NCBI RefSeq assembly: GCF_034087045.1
Contig: NZ_CP139247.1
Coordinates: 7,156,001-7,220,000, forward strand
Reading direction: 5' to 3'
Length of the DNA: 64,000 bases
DNA from: Chitinophaga sancti
Lineage (GTDB): Bacteria; Bacteroidota; Bacteroidia; Chitinophagales; Chitinophagaceae
The notes beneath the pieces were generated by a model that was given only the letters and a program-made list of their open reading frames with translations, did no database searches and was not told the DNA's origin. Shown piece by piece: positions 27,253-36,884 of this stretch (the stretch's first letter is position 1; each line of letters opens with the position of its first letter). A program made the position numbers and the translations under genes.

Positions 27253-27721
27253 GCATTCAAAAAGGCAAGACACTTTAAGCATCTAAATAATTGACGACAC
27301 TGCTTCATCGTCGACAATCTTTATTTAAGAAACATTTTTTTCTTGTAACAGTAAATTTAAAATTTAAAACGCGTTAATTCAGTGAAGAATTGACGCGTTT
27401 CATTTCAGCCAGATGATGGTTACGATTGTGCCATTGACAAACCGTTCTGCAAATCTATAGAATAGCATTAAATATGTTTCGAAGGCAATATTTACGCTTT
27501 CTTTTGTCTGTTATTAATTTATCTATACTTTGCCATTGCGAACCGGTCAATAATGTGTACTTCCGTCTCATAGTTTGTTTTGTGGTAAATCCAAACTAAT
27601 TGATCGATTCGTTTTTTTTTCAAATTTCCTGCCGACTAATTTTTAAACATGGTCTTACTATATTATGTTGATACAAGTTATATCTAAATGAGGAAAGCTG
27701 TTTCCAGGAAGAAATTAAAGC
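27253..27721. other. Gene-free region with a long hairpin
   Basis: About 470 bp with no supported gene. It contains a 14-bp stem with one G-T wobble, AAACGCGTTAATTC (27367-27380) with GAATTGACGCGTTT (27387-27400) and a 6-nt loop, 115 bp after the permease stop. It could be a terminator or a processed RNA end; the T tract is only three long. The remainder is AT-rich without further structure that I can see. Confidence 0.5.
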
Positions 27722-27752
27722 AAAAAAAACCGGTCCCTCTCAGGACCGGTTT
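27722..27752 (-). terminator. Strong terminator of the PorP/T9SS surface operon
   Basis: A 10-bp perfect stem, AAACCGGTCC (27727-27736) with GGACCGGTTT (27743-27752), 6-nt loop, followed on the minus strand by eight T. It lies 5 bp after the stop of the PorP/SprF gene and closes the five-gene operon. Confidence 0.9.
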
Positions 27753-27757
27753 CTCCA

Positions 27758-28675
27758 TTACTTAAATAGCTGTATCGTTGCGCCTATTTCAAAAGCCCCA
27801 TCTACATACGTTTTTATCCCTCCTGTATGCGTTGTATACATCGCCTGTTCCGACACCATTTGCCACGCTTTTACACCAATTCCCGCTGTCACACTTTTGG
27901 ATGAATGATACATCGCCATTATATTCGCCACATTATTCAGGAAACTGACATTCAAACCCGCATCCAGGATATTATCATATCCCTTTACACCTCTATACAC
28001 CAGTTTGGGTTCAATAGATGTGACCTCATCACTCCCTGGCAGGAACCTATAAGACACCGCCGTAAAAAAAAGACCACCACCGTCTACACCCAGGTTATTC
28101 CCTGTAAACAGGTTACGTACATTCGGTAATGCCGCCTGTACATTGAGATGCTTATCCGTATAACCCATTCCAAACTCCGCTTCAAAATAGTTATCCCTGC
28201 GATTAAATCCACTAATAGAAGGGTCGTTGGAATCCCCATTCACTGCCTTTACATCCAGGCGTTGTACATTCCACACAGCAGATAAACCAAAATGAAACTG
28301 TTGCTCCTCTAACCCTAATGGGATACGATAGGCATACGTCATCGCAACACGGGTACGATCTATCAATCCAGCTTTATCGCTCATCACCTGTGCACCTACC
28401 CCTACCCTGCTATTCACCTGCCAATCGCCGGAGGCAAAGGCTGTGACCGGGGCACCGGGCATACCGCCCAACTGACGGCGATAGGCAGCATTGAGACGCA
28501 TGCCTTGTTCCAGACCAGCCATGGCCGGGTTGGCCAGGTACTGGTTCTGGAAATATTGTGTGCCGGAGGGTTCCAGCAATGATTGAGAATTCCCTAAGGA
28601 TTGTGCCTTACTTTCATTGGCCATGCATAGACCTCCAAGTAAGAATAAGCATATATACTTTTGTAAGCTCATCAC
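27758..28675 (-). CDS. PorP/SprF family type IX secretion membrane protein
   Basis: A 305-residue outer-membrane protein with signal peptide (ANESKAQS). The early motif QYFQNQYLANPAMAGLEQGMRLNAAYRRQ is the hallmark of the PorP/SprF family; the rest is predicted barrel ending ...FEIGATIQLFK. Family members work with the type IX system and are typically encoded directly after a large secreted protein with a CHU_C-type C-terminus, as here (16-bp gap). SprF of Flavobacterium johnsoniae is needed to secrete the SprB adhesin, so this protein probably helps to export or anchor the 1,702-residue neighbour. Last gene of the operon. Confidence 0.92.
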   Translation of the reverse strand: MMSLQKYICLFLLGGLCMANESKAQSLGNSQSLLEPSGTQYFQNQYLANPAMAGLEQGMRLNAAYRRQLGGMPGAPVTAFASGDWQVNSRVGVGAQVMSDKAGLIDRTRVAMTYAYRIPLGLEEQQFHFGLSAVWNVQRLDVKAVNGDSNDPSISGFNRRDNYFEAEFGMGYTDKHLNVQAALPNVRNLFTGNNLGVDGGGLFFTAVSYRFLPGSDEVTSIEPKLVYRGVKGYDNILDAGLNVSFLNNVANIMAMYHSSKSVTAGIGVKAWQMVSEQAMYTTHTGGIKTYVDGAFEIGATIQLFK

Positions 28676-28691
28676 CTAATTGTTAATGGGA

Positions 28692-31600
28692 TCAATGCTG
28701 GTCCCTGATGATTGTAATAAAGCCTTTAGCAGGTGTGTTATAACCGTCTGCTTTCAGGATATAATAATAAGTGCCTTCTGCCAGGGGACTACCATTGTAA
28801 GTACCATCCCACTCATTGCTGTAATTCTTTTGATGATATACAACACGACCGGTACGGTCATAGATAATCAGGTCATTGTTTGGATAACGGCTTAGGTCAT
28901 TAATGATCCATTTATCATTCTTGCCATCGCCATTTGGTGTCAGCAGGTTGATCGCATCTATTTTAAATTCATTCACTACTGTGATCGTCACCGCTCCTTC
29001 ATTGATACAACCATTATTATCAGTTACGGTCACTGTGTATACAGTGTTCTCTACAGGCTTGATTTGCAGAGTTGCTGTTTGCTGACCGTCTACAACACCG
29101 CCGGCATTTGACCACTCATAACTGACCCCGCCAGTAGCAGTAAGATTCATGGCTGTTCCCCTGGAGATCACGGTATCCTGATCGGCTGTGATGATGACTG
29201 TTGGTAATGCATTTACCTTGATGGCAAATGTGCTGACCAGCGTATCTACACCACCGTAGGCAGTACCACCATTATCCTTCACTGTAACGGTTACATTGAC
29301 TGTACCGCTGATGTTTGGTTGCAGGTGGTATGTAATCAGACCAGTGGCATTTATGGCCAGAGAAGTAAAGAATGGTTGGTCAGCGCTTACGGTGTAGCTC
29401 AGCGTTTGCCCGTCTTCTACAGCAGAAGCGCCGGTTGTCTGAACAGCCTGTGCTATCGTGATATCACATACTTCCTGATCTGCAATAGCGTCCAGTGTGG
29501 GTGCCTGGTTTACCTGACCTACCTGAATGGTAAAGGATCTTTCAGTATATAAACCATTTGCCAGTGTAGCACGTATGCTGACATTGTAAGTGTTCCTCAC
29601 AGCATAATCCAGTATGGCGTTGGTCAACAGCTGGTTTCCTGAAATCGAGAAGAATGCATTGTCAGCGCCGCCTGCAACTAAGGTATAAGTATATACAGGA
29701 TCTGGTTCCGCTGTTACACCAGAGAGATGACCTACGAGTGTTCCCACAGGTGTGTTTTCAACAATGATCTGGTTATCAAGCTGGATGTCTGTAGGCGGTA
29801 ATGGTACGTATACCACATTTACATCTACTGTGGCAGCATTGCTCACATTCATACCATCACTCACTGCCAGGGTCAGGGTGACAGTTGTATTGTTGTTGGC
29901 ATTCAATGCAGCTTCATCTTTTACAGAGAGCACTCCGGTAGCAGCATTGATGGCAAAGGCACCGGAAAGATCATTAGTTATGGTCCAGTTTTGCAGCACA
30001 CCTGTAGCTTCAACAGCGTTGATCGCACCTACGATGGAGCCTGCGGCACTGTATTCGTCTATACTGAATGTCTGACCGGTGGTGATGACAGGAGCAGTAA
30101 TATCTGATAATACAGAGATTGTATTAGAAGCAGTATTACCATTTGAGCCTTTGTTGATGGCTACATCTGCTGGCAGGGTCACTGTTACATTACCATCTGC
30201 AGATGGAGTGATAGTTACAGTATAAGTGATGTTATCGCTTGTTTGCAGGTTGCTGGCAGTACCATTTATAACGTTAAAGTCAGTGATTATGAGATCTGTT
30301 ACCGCTTCGCTGAATGTAGCGGTAGCGGTATAAGGCGCATTGACTTTTGTAACAGTGGTAGATAATGTCACTGTTGGATGCACGGTATAAACATATATAC
30401 CTGTTGTACTACCTGCATTATAGAGCGTAAGGTCCGCATTGTTAGTAAACACATCCTGGATGCTGCCTGTGATAGCAGATAATGAAATACCATCCAGATC
30501 ATTTTCCCCATCCTGAACAGTATAGCTGAATGACAATGTGTTAGTACCTGTACCGCCAGTGTAAGCAGCATTTACAGTTGTACTGCCGATTGTAACCGGC
30601 AATACCGGCGTACCTGTTACATCCACCACGAAGTTAAACTGAACAGCAAAATCAAGTGTCTGACCTGCATGATAATAACCATTCGCCGGCACACTCACCT
30701 GTGTAATAACTGGTGGGATCGTATTTATTAACACACCAGTCGTAGAAGGCGCTGTGAAAGTCAGTACCGCATCATTATCAAAACCATCTTTAATACTACC
30801 ACCACTTAATACCCCTGTTGCAATACCATCCAGATCCTGATCGCCATCTTTCACCAAATAAGTGAAGGACAATATGGTAGTACCTGTACCAATAAGATAA
30901 TCAGCATATACTGTACTGTTACCGATAGTAAAAGCAATATGTGGAGTACCCCTTACATTCACAGCGTCACTAAATCTTACCTGGTAGAGCAATAAGCGAC
31001 CTGTAGTATAATATCCATCAGCTGGCGCAGTTACCTGCGTAATAACAGACGCTATCGTATTCACAAGTACATCGGCAGTAGAAGGTGTATTCAATGTAAG
31101 TACCGCATCATTACCAGCCGCATCTTTTATACTACCACCACTTAATGCACCTACTCCAATACCATCCAGATCCTGATCGCCATCTACAATTGTATAAGAG
31201 AATGTCAACTCATCAGTACCTGTACCACTAATATAATTAGCATATACCGTACTGCTACCCATTGTAATAGCAATATGCGGCGTACCTGTCACATTCACCA
31301 CTTCACTAAATGTCGCTGTGAAGTTTAAAATGCTACCGGATTTATAATATCCATCAGCTGGCGTAATGACATTGTTAACAATAGGGGCCGTAATATCAGC
31401 CAACAAGGTAAGCGAATTGGAAACTTTATTGCCATTACCGCCTAAATTCACCGCTGCATCTACTGGCAAATTAACTGTTACATTGCCATCGGCAGACGGG
31501 GTGATCGTAAAGGTGTAAGTAATATTATCAGTTGTGGACAACGCACTTGCTATACCATTCACTACTGTAAAATCAGTAGCTGTCAACCCTGTTACTGCTT

Positions 31601-33800
31601 CAATAAAAGTGGCTGTCACGGTAAATGCGCCATTCACCAAAGCAGGCGCCGTAGTGGTCAGTGTCACTGTAGGACGAATACCATTTACCTTTACTCCAGC
31701 TGCTACAGAACTGCTAAAAGAAATATTCAATACATTCCCCGCAGCATCAGTCAGCGAATTCCCATTCACCCGCAGCGGAGACATCGCTTTTATTCCGTCA
31801 TTATCCAGATCTCCTTCCTTTACGGTATAATTAAATGTCCATGTGTTAGTTCCTGCACCTGATGCATAAAAAGCCTTCACTGTAGTACTACCAATGGTCA
31901 GTTCCACATAAGGTACATCACCTGCATTGTCAGTATTCACCACTTCACTCATATTCAATGCCAGCGTGATTACCTGTCCGATATGATAAGTAGCATCTGC
32001 AGAGAATTGTACAGACTGAATGCCCGGTGCTGTCTGGTCTATCGTCCATGAATAAATAGTAATCCGCCCTACATTACCAGCCAGATCTGTTGCTCTCACA
32101 AATACTGAATGTGGCCCATCACTCAATCCAGCTATTGTATAAGGAGAGGTAGCCGGCAGGAAAGGACTTCCATCTATGCTTGCAGAAAATCCAGTTACAT
32201 CTTCATCCGCTGTAAATGTAAATGTCCCGGAATTACTATTTGTAGGGTTCGGAGGCCCTGTTACAATAGTAACCACCGGTGCTGTCTGATCCAGTTTAAT
32301 AGCAGCATTTGTACCACTTACATTACCGGCAGCATCTTTCACCTGCATGTACACTTTCTGATTACCATCACCTGTTGCCAGCCTATATGATTTTGTCGCT
32401 GCAAATGTCTCGTAAGCACTCCAATTACTACTATCTGCCGAGAACCGCATTTGCAGGCCAGCATTTGCATCTGTGCCTGTTTCTGACAATGTTACATTCA
32501 AAGAATTTGTAACAGCTGCACCCCCATTAATACCCAGTGAAATAACCGGCGCTGTCCTATCGATCGTATAAATATCTCCGCTGGTGAACGGTACATTCGA
32601 TATACCAGGAGTAATACCTGCACCATTTACATCCAACCGGATCGTACCATCACCGGTACCTGTATTTACAGCTACAAGATATGTTGTATTGCTTAGCTTC
32701 GTCACTGCTCCTATAGCAGCCCCTGTTATAGCCGTAGTTGTCAGGGTAAAAGCATTTGTTCCCGGTGTCGATACATCCGCGCTAAATGTCACCGTATAGG
32801 TAACTGTGGTTGCATTAGTTGGTGAAGCCCCATTTTTAGCAACACTTAATACTGTAGGCAGACTCAATCTGATCAACCGCCCATTTCCACTCGTAAAACC
32901 ATCTGCTGCATACACCACACCATTACTATTAACAGTCAGTCCTATAGGATAAGTAACCGCAGATATTGTCAAAGATGAATCCAGGAGAACAACAGTTCCT
33001 GCAGCATCATTATATTTTACTACAGCAGCAACGCCTGTTCTCACTGCTTCAATTGTATATAAATTATTTGTTGCATCTGTCGCCAACGCAGAAAAGTTTC
33101 TGCCTGTAGCCTTCGTAGATAAAGCATAGGAAGGATAGGTCAGTTTCATGATAGCACCACCCGAATTTGCCGCACTTTCTATGAAATCTGTAAAATAAAT
33201 ATTTCCCTGTGTGTCTGTTGTCAGACCCCAGGGATAAGAGGTACCAGCTGAAGGTACTGCAATACCATCGTAGATCACTGTTCCAATATATGATTCTGCG
33301 AAGGCAATATAACTCACAACATCAAATTTGGCCGAAGAGCTGTTATACTCTATGGTCAGCAGGTTGTTTGATCTATCTACTGCAATAGCAGAAAAATATC
33401 TTCCGGATTGTACCACCGTTGGTGTATACGAGCCCGCGGTCAGTTTAATAACCTGACCGTTGCCTGTCTCTAAAGAATTAAGCACAAACACATCGCCGAC
33501 GGAGTTAACAGCTATACCGCTGGGGTAATCACCCTTGATAGCTGTACCATGACTCAGACCTGAATAGATAACAGTACCAGTGCCAGTGCCGCTTGTAAAT
33601 TTTACTACATCATATAAATTTGTAGCGCTATTCAGCCTGGTGGTATAAATATTATTACTGGCATCTTTGGCAACAGCTGTGTAAGAACCGCCTGTTTCCA
33701 GCGTGGAAAGGATATACTGTGCCTTGCCCGACTGCCAGACGGTTACAGCAACAATGATCAGGAGTAATACCCTGATACATTGTGTAAATGTATGCTTCAT
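28692..33800 (-). CDS. Giant T9SS-secreted multidomain surface protein
   Basis: A 1,702-residue exported protein. Signal peptide (SGKAQYI), then an NHL/beta-propeller-like section to about residue 320 with repeats such as YPSGIAVNSVGDVFVLNS. Next come many bacterial Ig-like domains, including three adjacent ~115-residue units with the calcium-site-like motif DGDQDLDGI and an earlier diverged relative (EGDLDNDGI). Then cadherin-like sections, a PKD-like domain (SYEWSNAGG) and a C-terminal CHU_C sorting domain (LLTPNGDGKNDKWIINDL ... GTYYYILKADG). This is the layout of an adhesin or surface filament. Its partner PorP/SprF gene follows. The ligand is unknown. Confidence 0.9.
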   Translation of the reverse strand: MKHTFTQCIRVLLLIIVAVTVWQSGKAQYILSTLETGGSYTAVAKDASNNIYTTRLNSATNLYDVVKFTSGTGTGTVIYSGLSHGTAIKGDYPSGIAVNSVGDVFVLNSLETGNGQVIKLTAGSYTPTVVQSGRYFSAIAVDRSNNLLTIEYNSSSAKFDVVSYIAFAESYIGTVIYDGIAVPSAGTSYPWGLTTDTQGNIYFTDFIESAANSGGAIMKLTYPSYALSTKATGRNFSALATDATNNLYTIEAVRTGVAAVVKYNDAAGTVVLLDSSLTISAVTYPIGLTVNSNGVVYAADGFTSGNGRLIRLSLPTVLSVAKNGASPTNATTVTYTVTFSADVSTPGTNAFTLTTTAITGAAIGAVTKLSNTTYLVAVNTGTGDGTIRLDVNGAGITPGISNVPFTSGDIYTIDRTAPVISLGINGGAAVTNSLNVTLSETGTDANAGLQMRFSADSSNWSAYETFAATKSYRLATGDGNQKVYMQVKDAAGNVSGTNAAIKLDQTAPVVTIVTGPPNPTNSNSGTFTFTADEDVTGFSASIDGSPFLPATSPYTIAGLSDGPHSVFVRATDLAGNVGRITIYSWTIDQTAPGIQSVQFSADATYHIGQVITLALNMSEVVNTDNAGDVPYVELTIGSTTVKAFYASGAGTNTWTFNYTVKEGDLDNDGIKAMSPLRVNGNSLTDAAGNVLNISFSSSVAAGVKVNGIRPTVTLTTTAPALVNGAFTVTATFIEAVTGLTATDFTVVNGIASALSTTDNITYTFTITPSADGNVTVNLPVDAAVNLGGNGNKVSNSLTLLADITAPIVNNVITPADGYYKSGSILNFTATFSEVVNVTGTPHIAITMGSSTVYANYISGTGTDELTFSYTIVDGDQDLDGIGVGALSGGSIKDAAGNDAVLTLNTPSTADVLVNTIASVITQVTAPADGYYTTGRLLLYQVRFSDAVNVRGTPHIAFTIGNSTVYADYLIGTGTTILSFTYLVKDGDQDLDGIATGVLSGGSIKDGFDNDAVLTFTAPSTTGVLINTIPPVITQVSVPANGYYHAGQTLDFAVQFNFVVDVTGTPVLPVTIGSTTVNAAYTGGTGTNTLSFSYTVQDGENDLDGISLSAITGSIQDVFTNNADLTLYNAGSTTGIYVYTVHPTVTLSTTVTKVNAPYTATATFSEAVTDLIITDFNVINGTASNLQTSDNITYTVTITPSADGNVTVTLPADVAINKGSNGNTASNTISVLSDITAPVITTGQTFSIDEYSAAGSIVGAINAVEATGVLQNWTITNDLSGAFAINAATGVLSVKDEAALNANNNTTVTLTLAVSDGMNVSNAATVDVNVVYVPLPPTDIQLDNQIIVENTPVGTLVGHLSGVTAEPDPVYTYTLVAGGADNAFFSISGNQLLTNAILDYAVRNTYNVSIRATLANGLYTERSFTIQVGQVNQAPTLDAIADQEVCDITIAQAVQTTGASAVEDGQTLSYTVSADQPFFTSLAINATGLITYHLQPNISGTVNVTVTVKDNGGTAYGGVDTLVSTFAIKVNALPTVIITADQDTVISRGTAMNLTATGGVSYEWSNAGGVVDGQQTATLQIKPVENTVYTVTVTDNNGCINEGAVTITVVNEFKIDAINLLTPNGDGKNDKWIINDLSRYPNNDLIIYDRTGRVVYHQKNYSNEWDGTYNGSPLAEGTYYYILKADGYNTPAKGFITIIRDQH

Positions 33801-33809
33801 ATAAACCTG

Positions 33810-34970
33810 TTAAATGCAGAGAAAAGGGTTCTGCCAGCCAGAGATATTCTCTTGATGAATGATCTGTAAGCTGGCATCGTCATGACGAATTCCCTCGCCC
33901 TGGTCAAGAATAATTTTATTTATCTTTTGGGAAGTGGTATTCAGTTTTATAATGTTGGACACAGGCAATCCTAATCCGGTAGAAGGATGGAAACCTTTCT
34001 CTCCCCTGGGGCCACGGATCGTGTTCGTGCGTAGTTGTGCTTTTACTTTGTCCCAGTCGCCCTTCTGTGCATAGGGCAACAATTCTTTCCACACCAACCC
34101 TGCTTCATAGCCCATCAATCCATATATATTCGCAGGCTGTTGTGCTTTGCGCTCAAATGTCTTTACGAACAGTTTATTTTCTTTGCGTTCATCCTCTTTC
34201 AGCCAGGTGAGTGCACTGTAAATTTCCAGTTCCAGGTGCTTTACATCATCCAGGATATCTTCATAGGCCATCGTCTCCACTACTGTCAATGGAATAGTTT
34301 TACTGAAGGGGCTTTCTTTCCATGCAGCCAGAAAACGAGTGCCCATATTTCCACCGAAAATGGCATGCACATAAGGTGGAGGATTCCGCTCTATTTCCGC
34401 AAAAAAAACAGTGAGGTCCATGGCATTGGTATCTGCAGGACTACTGGATAATACAGTCACCCTCAGCTCCTGTGCACCTGCATAGAATGCTCCCTGTTGA
34501 AATGCATTTGCCAGATGATACCCGGCCTCATAAACTGGCATTACCAGATGTCCTGCATTGCCAAAACGCTTTTGTGCCCAGCGCCCCAGTGCATATTCTG
34601 ATTGCCATATCTGGTGAGATGCATAAAAAATATCCGGATTAATGGTAGCAGGATCAGGAATGAGCTCACCCATGTCAAAGAAGAAACCCAACTTACGCTG
34701 TGCTTCAACTACCGACATGAGTGAGGACAAAGATTTATAACTGATCAAACCTGACAAGACATCGGCCTGATTAAAAAACAATAATTTTTTAGCTGCCTCT
34801 GTGGTCGTAGCCGGGCTACCACTTCTTGTGAACTCCGGCATGATCTGTAAAATTCGCTGACGTGCAGGATCTAATCCCATTCCCAACATCCACCCTGTGA
34901 TCAGGTGTGCTGAATAAAACGGATATACACCGCTATAAGGCGTCAGAAAACCAATGTTCAATTGCTTCAT
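33810..34970 (-). CDS. Periplasmic-binding-fold (Leu/Ile/Val type) protein without signal peptide
   Basis: About 386 residues resembling type 1 substrate-binding proteins of branched-chain amino acid transporters: LNIGFLTPYSGVYPFYSAHLITGW, a central Rossmann-like section (YVHAIFGGNMGTRFLAAWKES) and a C-terminal GYEAGLVWKELLPYAQKGD. Unlike transport proteins it has no signal peptide or lipobox, and no permease or ATPase genes are nearby. The chosen ATG 34970 directly follows the collar-protein stop; an ATG at 35006 would overlap that gene by about 35 bp. It lies 9 bp before the giant surface protein gene. A role as a ligand sensor or structural part of a surface apparatus is inference. Confidence 0.78.
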   Translation of the reverse strand: MKQLNIGFLTPYSGVYPFYSAHLITGWMLGMGLDPARQRILQIMPEFTRSGSPATTTEAAKKLLFFNQADVLSGLISYKSLSSLMSVVEAQRKLGFFFDMGELIPDPATINPDIFYASHQIWQSEYALGRWAQKRFGNAGHLVMPVYEAGYHLANAFQQGAFYAGAQELRVTVLSSSPADTNAMDLTVFFAEIERNPPPYVHAIFGGNMGTRFLAAWKESPFSKTIPLTVVETMAYEDILDDVKHLELEIYSALTWLKEDERKENKLFVKTFERKAQQPANIYGLMGYEAGLVWKELLPYAQKGDWDKVKAQLRTNTIRGPRGEKGFHPSTGLGLPVSNIIKLNTTSQKINKIILDQGEGIRHDDASLQIIHQENISGWQNPFLCI

Positions 34971-34971
34971 A

Positions 34972-35565
34972 TTATGAACGGGAAGGGTACGTTCCTGCTG
35001 TTGCAATACAATAGTTAATGGCTAAGTATGGCTGTATAATAGAAACAGGCTGACTACCTCCCGTAACCATCACTGTAATCGTTCCTGAAACATCACCAGG
35101 TACCAGCGTAGCATCAGGGGAAGCAGTAGTATACCCATTCACATTAAATGTGTTTAACCCTGCACCTAAAGTTGGTAATTTAGCAGGCACCACTGTCGAA
35201 CCAGGTACATTGGTAGTAGCTACACCTGTACTTGCCTTGGGTGCCGCAGTGAGTGTATGAGTGGTGGTATGTGTATGCGCAGGCAGTTGATTCATGGTAA
35301 GGGCAGTTGATTCTACACCTCCCATTTGTCCAATATTATAATTAGAAAGTCCCTGTCCCTGTCCCATACCTATAGGTATTCTGCCACGCAAATCAGGAAC
35401 AGCAAAAGTACTCATGCCATCACCTCCATAATAGGTGCCGAGAAGGGAGAATAATGCCGTGTTCTGGGCAATTGAAATCAAAGCTCCATTACAAGCTAAC
35501 CAGCTGCTATAGGGGGTGAAATTAAATGCAAAAGCTACGATAAGCGCCATGTAAGGTTCATTCAT
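34972..35565 (-). CDS. Phage tail-collar domain protein (MdpB-like)
   Basis: A 197-residue protein with the phage tail collar fold: an N-terminal FNFTPYSSWLACNGALISIA, the FSLLGTYYGGDGMSTFAVPDLRGRIPIG signature and a His/Thr-rich middle (LPAHTHTTTHT), ending with SIIQPYLAINYCIATAGTYP. In bacteria these collar proteins (microcystin-dependent protein family) occur outside intact prophages. No other phage gene is present here. It is 27 bp downstream of the oxidoreductase-like gene and one base before the binding-fold gene. It lacks a signal peptide; how or whether it leaves the cell is unknown. Confidence 0.9.
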   Translation of the reverse strand: MNEPYMALIVAFAFNFTPYSSWLACNGALISIAQNTALFSLLGTYYGGDGMSTFAVPDLRGRIPIGMGQGQGLSNYNIGQMGGVESTALTMNQLPAHTHTTTHTLTAAPKASTGVATTNVPGSTVVPAKLPTLGAGLNTFNVNGYTTASPDATLVPGDVSGTITVMVTGGSQPVSIIQPYLAINYCIATAGTYPSRS

Positions 35566-35592
35566 TGCAAGAAAAAATTATTGAAGTGTATA

Positions 35593-36681
35593 TTAAATAA
35601 GATTACAATCAGGAAATGCAAATACCTTTCCTCCCTGCATGGCAGACTGACGACCCAATAAGCCAATCAGGCTATGAGTTGCCGCTGTATAAACAGGTAG
35701 TTGACTGCCCGGAGTTTTTAAGGTATTTATCAATTCATTCAATGCCATGGCAACCGGAGAGGCGGCATGTTGTTGCAGGTGCAGTTGGTCAGCTTCCCAT
35801 TGATTATCACCAACCCGCATAGCTTTTGCAAAATCGATCCAAAATACTTCCGTACCATGAATATGGGTGCCTGTTGAATATCCCTTTTCTGCTTGCAGAT
35901 ACACCCGCTGTCCCTGTGTAGTGGTCAGACAGATGAGTGGAATATTTCCATTCTTAATAATAGTCAATTGTTGACCCGTTTTAGGATCTACCTTATTGAC
36001 AATATAGTCCCGCTGCTGTGTAGTAGCCGCGATCGTTTCGAATCTGTTGTCTTTTCCTAACAAACTTTGTAAAAATAAAGCGGGATATAACGGATACGTA
36101 TCTACCTGGGGAGGCATTGCATCATAAGGCGCACCTGCATATATTTTTTCCAGTGTGCCGAAACTGATATTGGAAATTGCCTGCAGATCATGCCGGTAAC
36201 TTTGCTCATCCAGGGTAAAGTAATGACGACCTGTTTGCTGACTGGTCCTTATTATATCCCGATGCTCAGCTACCGTTTCGCCCATCACAGGACCACAGGC
36301 CACATGTTTACCCGCCAGCATCGCTGCTTTGGCAATCATATAGTGGGTATGTGCAGGGGTGGCAATAATCACCAGATCCAGCTCATCGCTGGCTAGTAAC
36401 TTTTGCCAGTCAGTGTAGACTTCCGGACGATCAGATCCTTTAAATAATCGAAGACTCTCCTGTAAGGAACCATTGTCCGAATCACATATTGAAATGATTG
36501 CCAGATCTTTTTGGGGAAGTGCTGTTGTAAGATATTCTCGTCCCCAGATGCCGGTTCCGATAAATCCTGTGCGCAAACCTTTACTAACATTTTTAGAGAA
36601 CAGAGACGACGGCATAACGGCCAGTGCAGGCAGTATATAGGCGACGTTTCTGAAAAATTCTCTCCTCTTTTGATTGTACAT
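35593..36681 (-). CDS. Gfo/Idh/MocA-like protein with altered catalytic motif
   Basis: A 362-residue protein with a Tat-like N-terminus (KRREFFRN then a hydrophobic stretch to residue 28) and a Rossmann domain (GFIGTGIWGREY, residues 39-50; IICATPAHTHY-like strand near 105-114). In the family the strand after this normally carries EKP, whose lysine is catalytic; here residues 129-134 read CGPVMG, so glutamate and lysine are missing. The second domain lacks the usual dinucleotide-dependent dehydrogenase residues that I would expect. It heads the five-gene operon. A non-catalytic or altered role is likely, with export through Tat. Confidence 0.82.
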   Translation of the reverse strand: MYNQKRREFFRNVAYILPALAVMPSSLFSKNVSKGLRTGFIGTGIWGREYLTTALPQKDLAIISICDSDNGSLQESLRLFKGSDRPEVYTDWQKLLASDELDLVIIATPAHTHYMIAKAAMLAGKHVACGPVMGETVAEHRDIIRTSQQTGRHYFTLDEQSYRHDLQAISNISFGTLEKIYAGAPYDAMPPQVDTYPLYPALFLQSLLGKDNRFETIAATTQQRDYIVNKVDPKTGQQLTIIKNGNIPLICLTTTQGQRVYLQAEKGYSTGTHIHGTEVFWIDFAKAMRVGDNQWEADQLHLQQHAASPVAMALNELINTLKTPGSQLPVYTAATHSLIGLLGRQSAMQGGKVFAFPDCNLI

Positions 36682-36831
36682 TTACAATTTATAGGGATAA
36701 TTATTCAAATCGTTTACTCAATGGCTTTTTATAGGAATGAGGCTAAAAATTGAATTAAATTTGCCAGGTATGGTAGCACAAATGTATATATAAATTATAC
36801 AAATATTAAAATATATTTTCCTGCAAGGCAA

Positions 36832-36865
36832 TAAAAAACCGGGACCTGCTCACGCAAATCCCGGT
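36832..36865 (-). terminator. Terminator of the sus/maltose operon
   Basis: ACCGGGA (36838-36844) pairs with TCCCGGT (36859-36865); on the minus strand six T follow. It lies 20 bp after the stop of the MFS transporter gene, the last gene of the locus. Confidence 0.85.
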
Positions 36866-36884
36866 CAAACTTTAGGTATATGTG

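Noticed and set aside
34971..35006. Upstream start for the binding-fold gene
   Set aside because: It would overlap the collar gene by 35 bp and adds residues without homology; the ATG at 34970 directly after the stop fits the operon.
34972..35565. Prophage
   Set aside because: Only a tail-collar domain is present; no capsid, portal, terminase or integrase genes are nearby.
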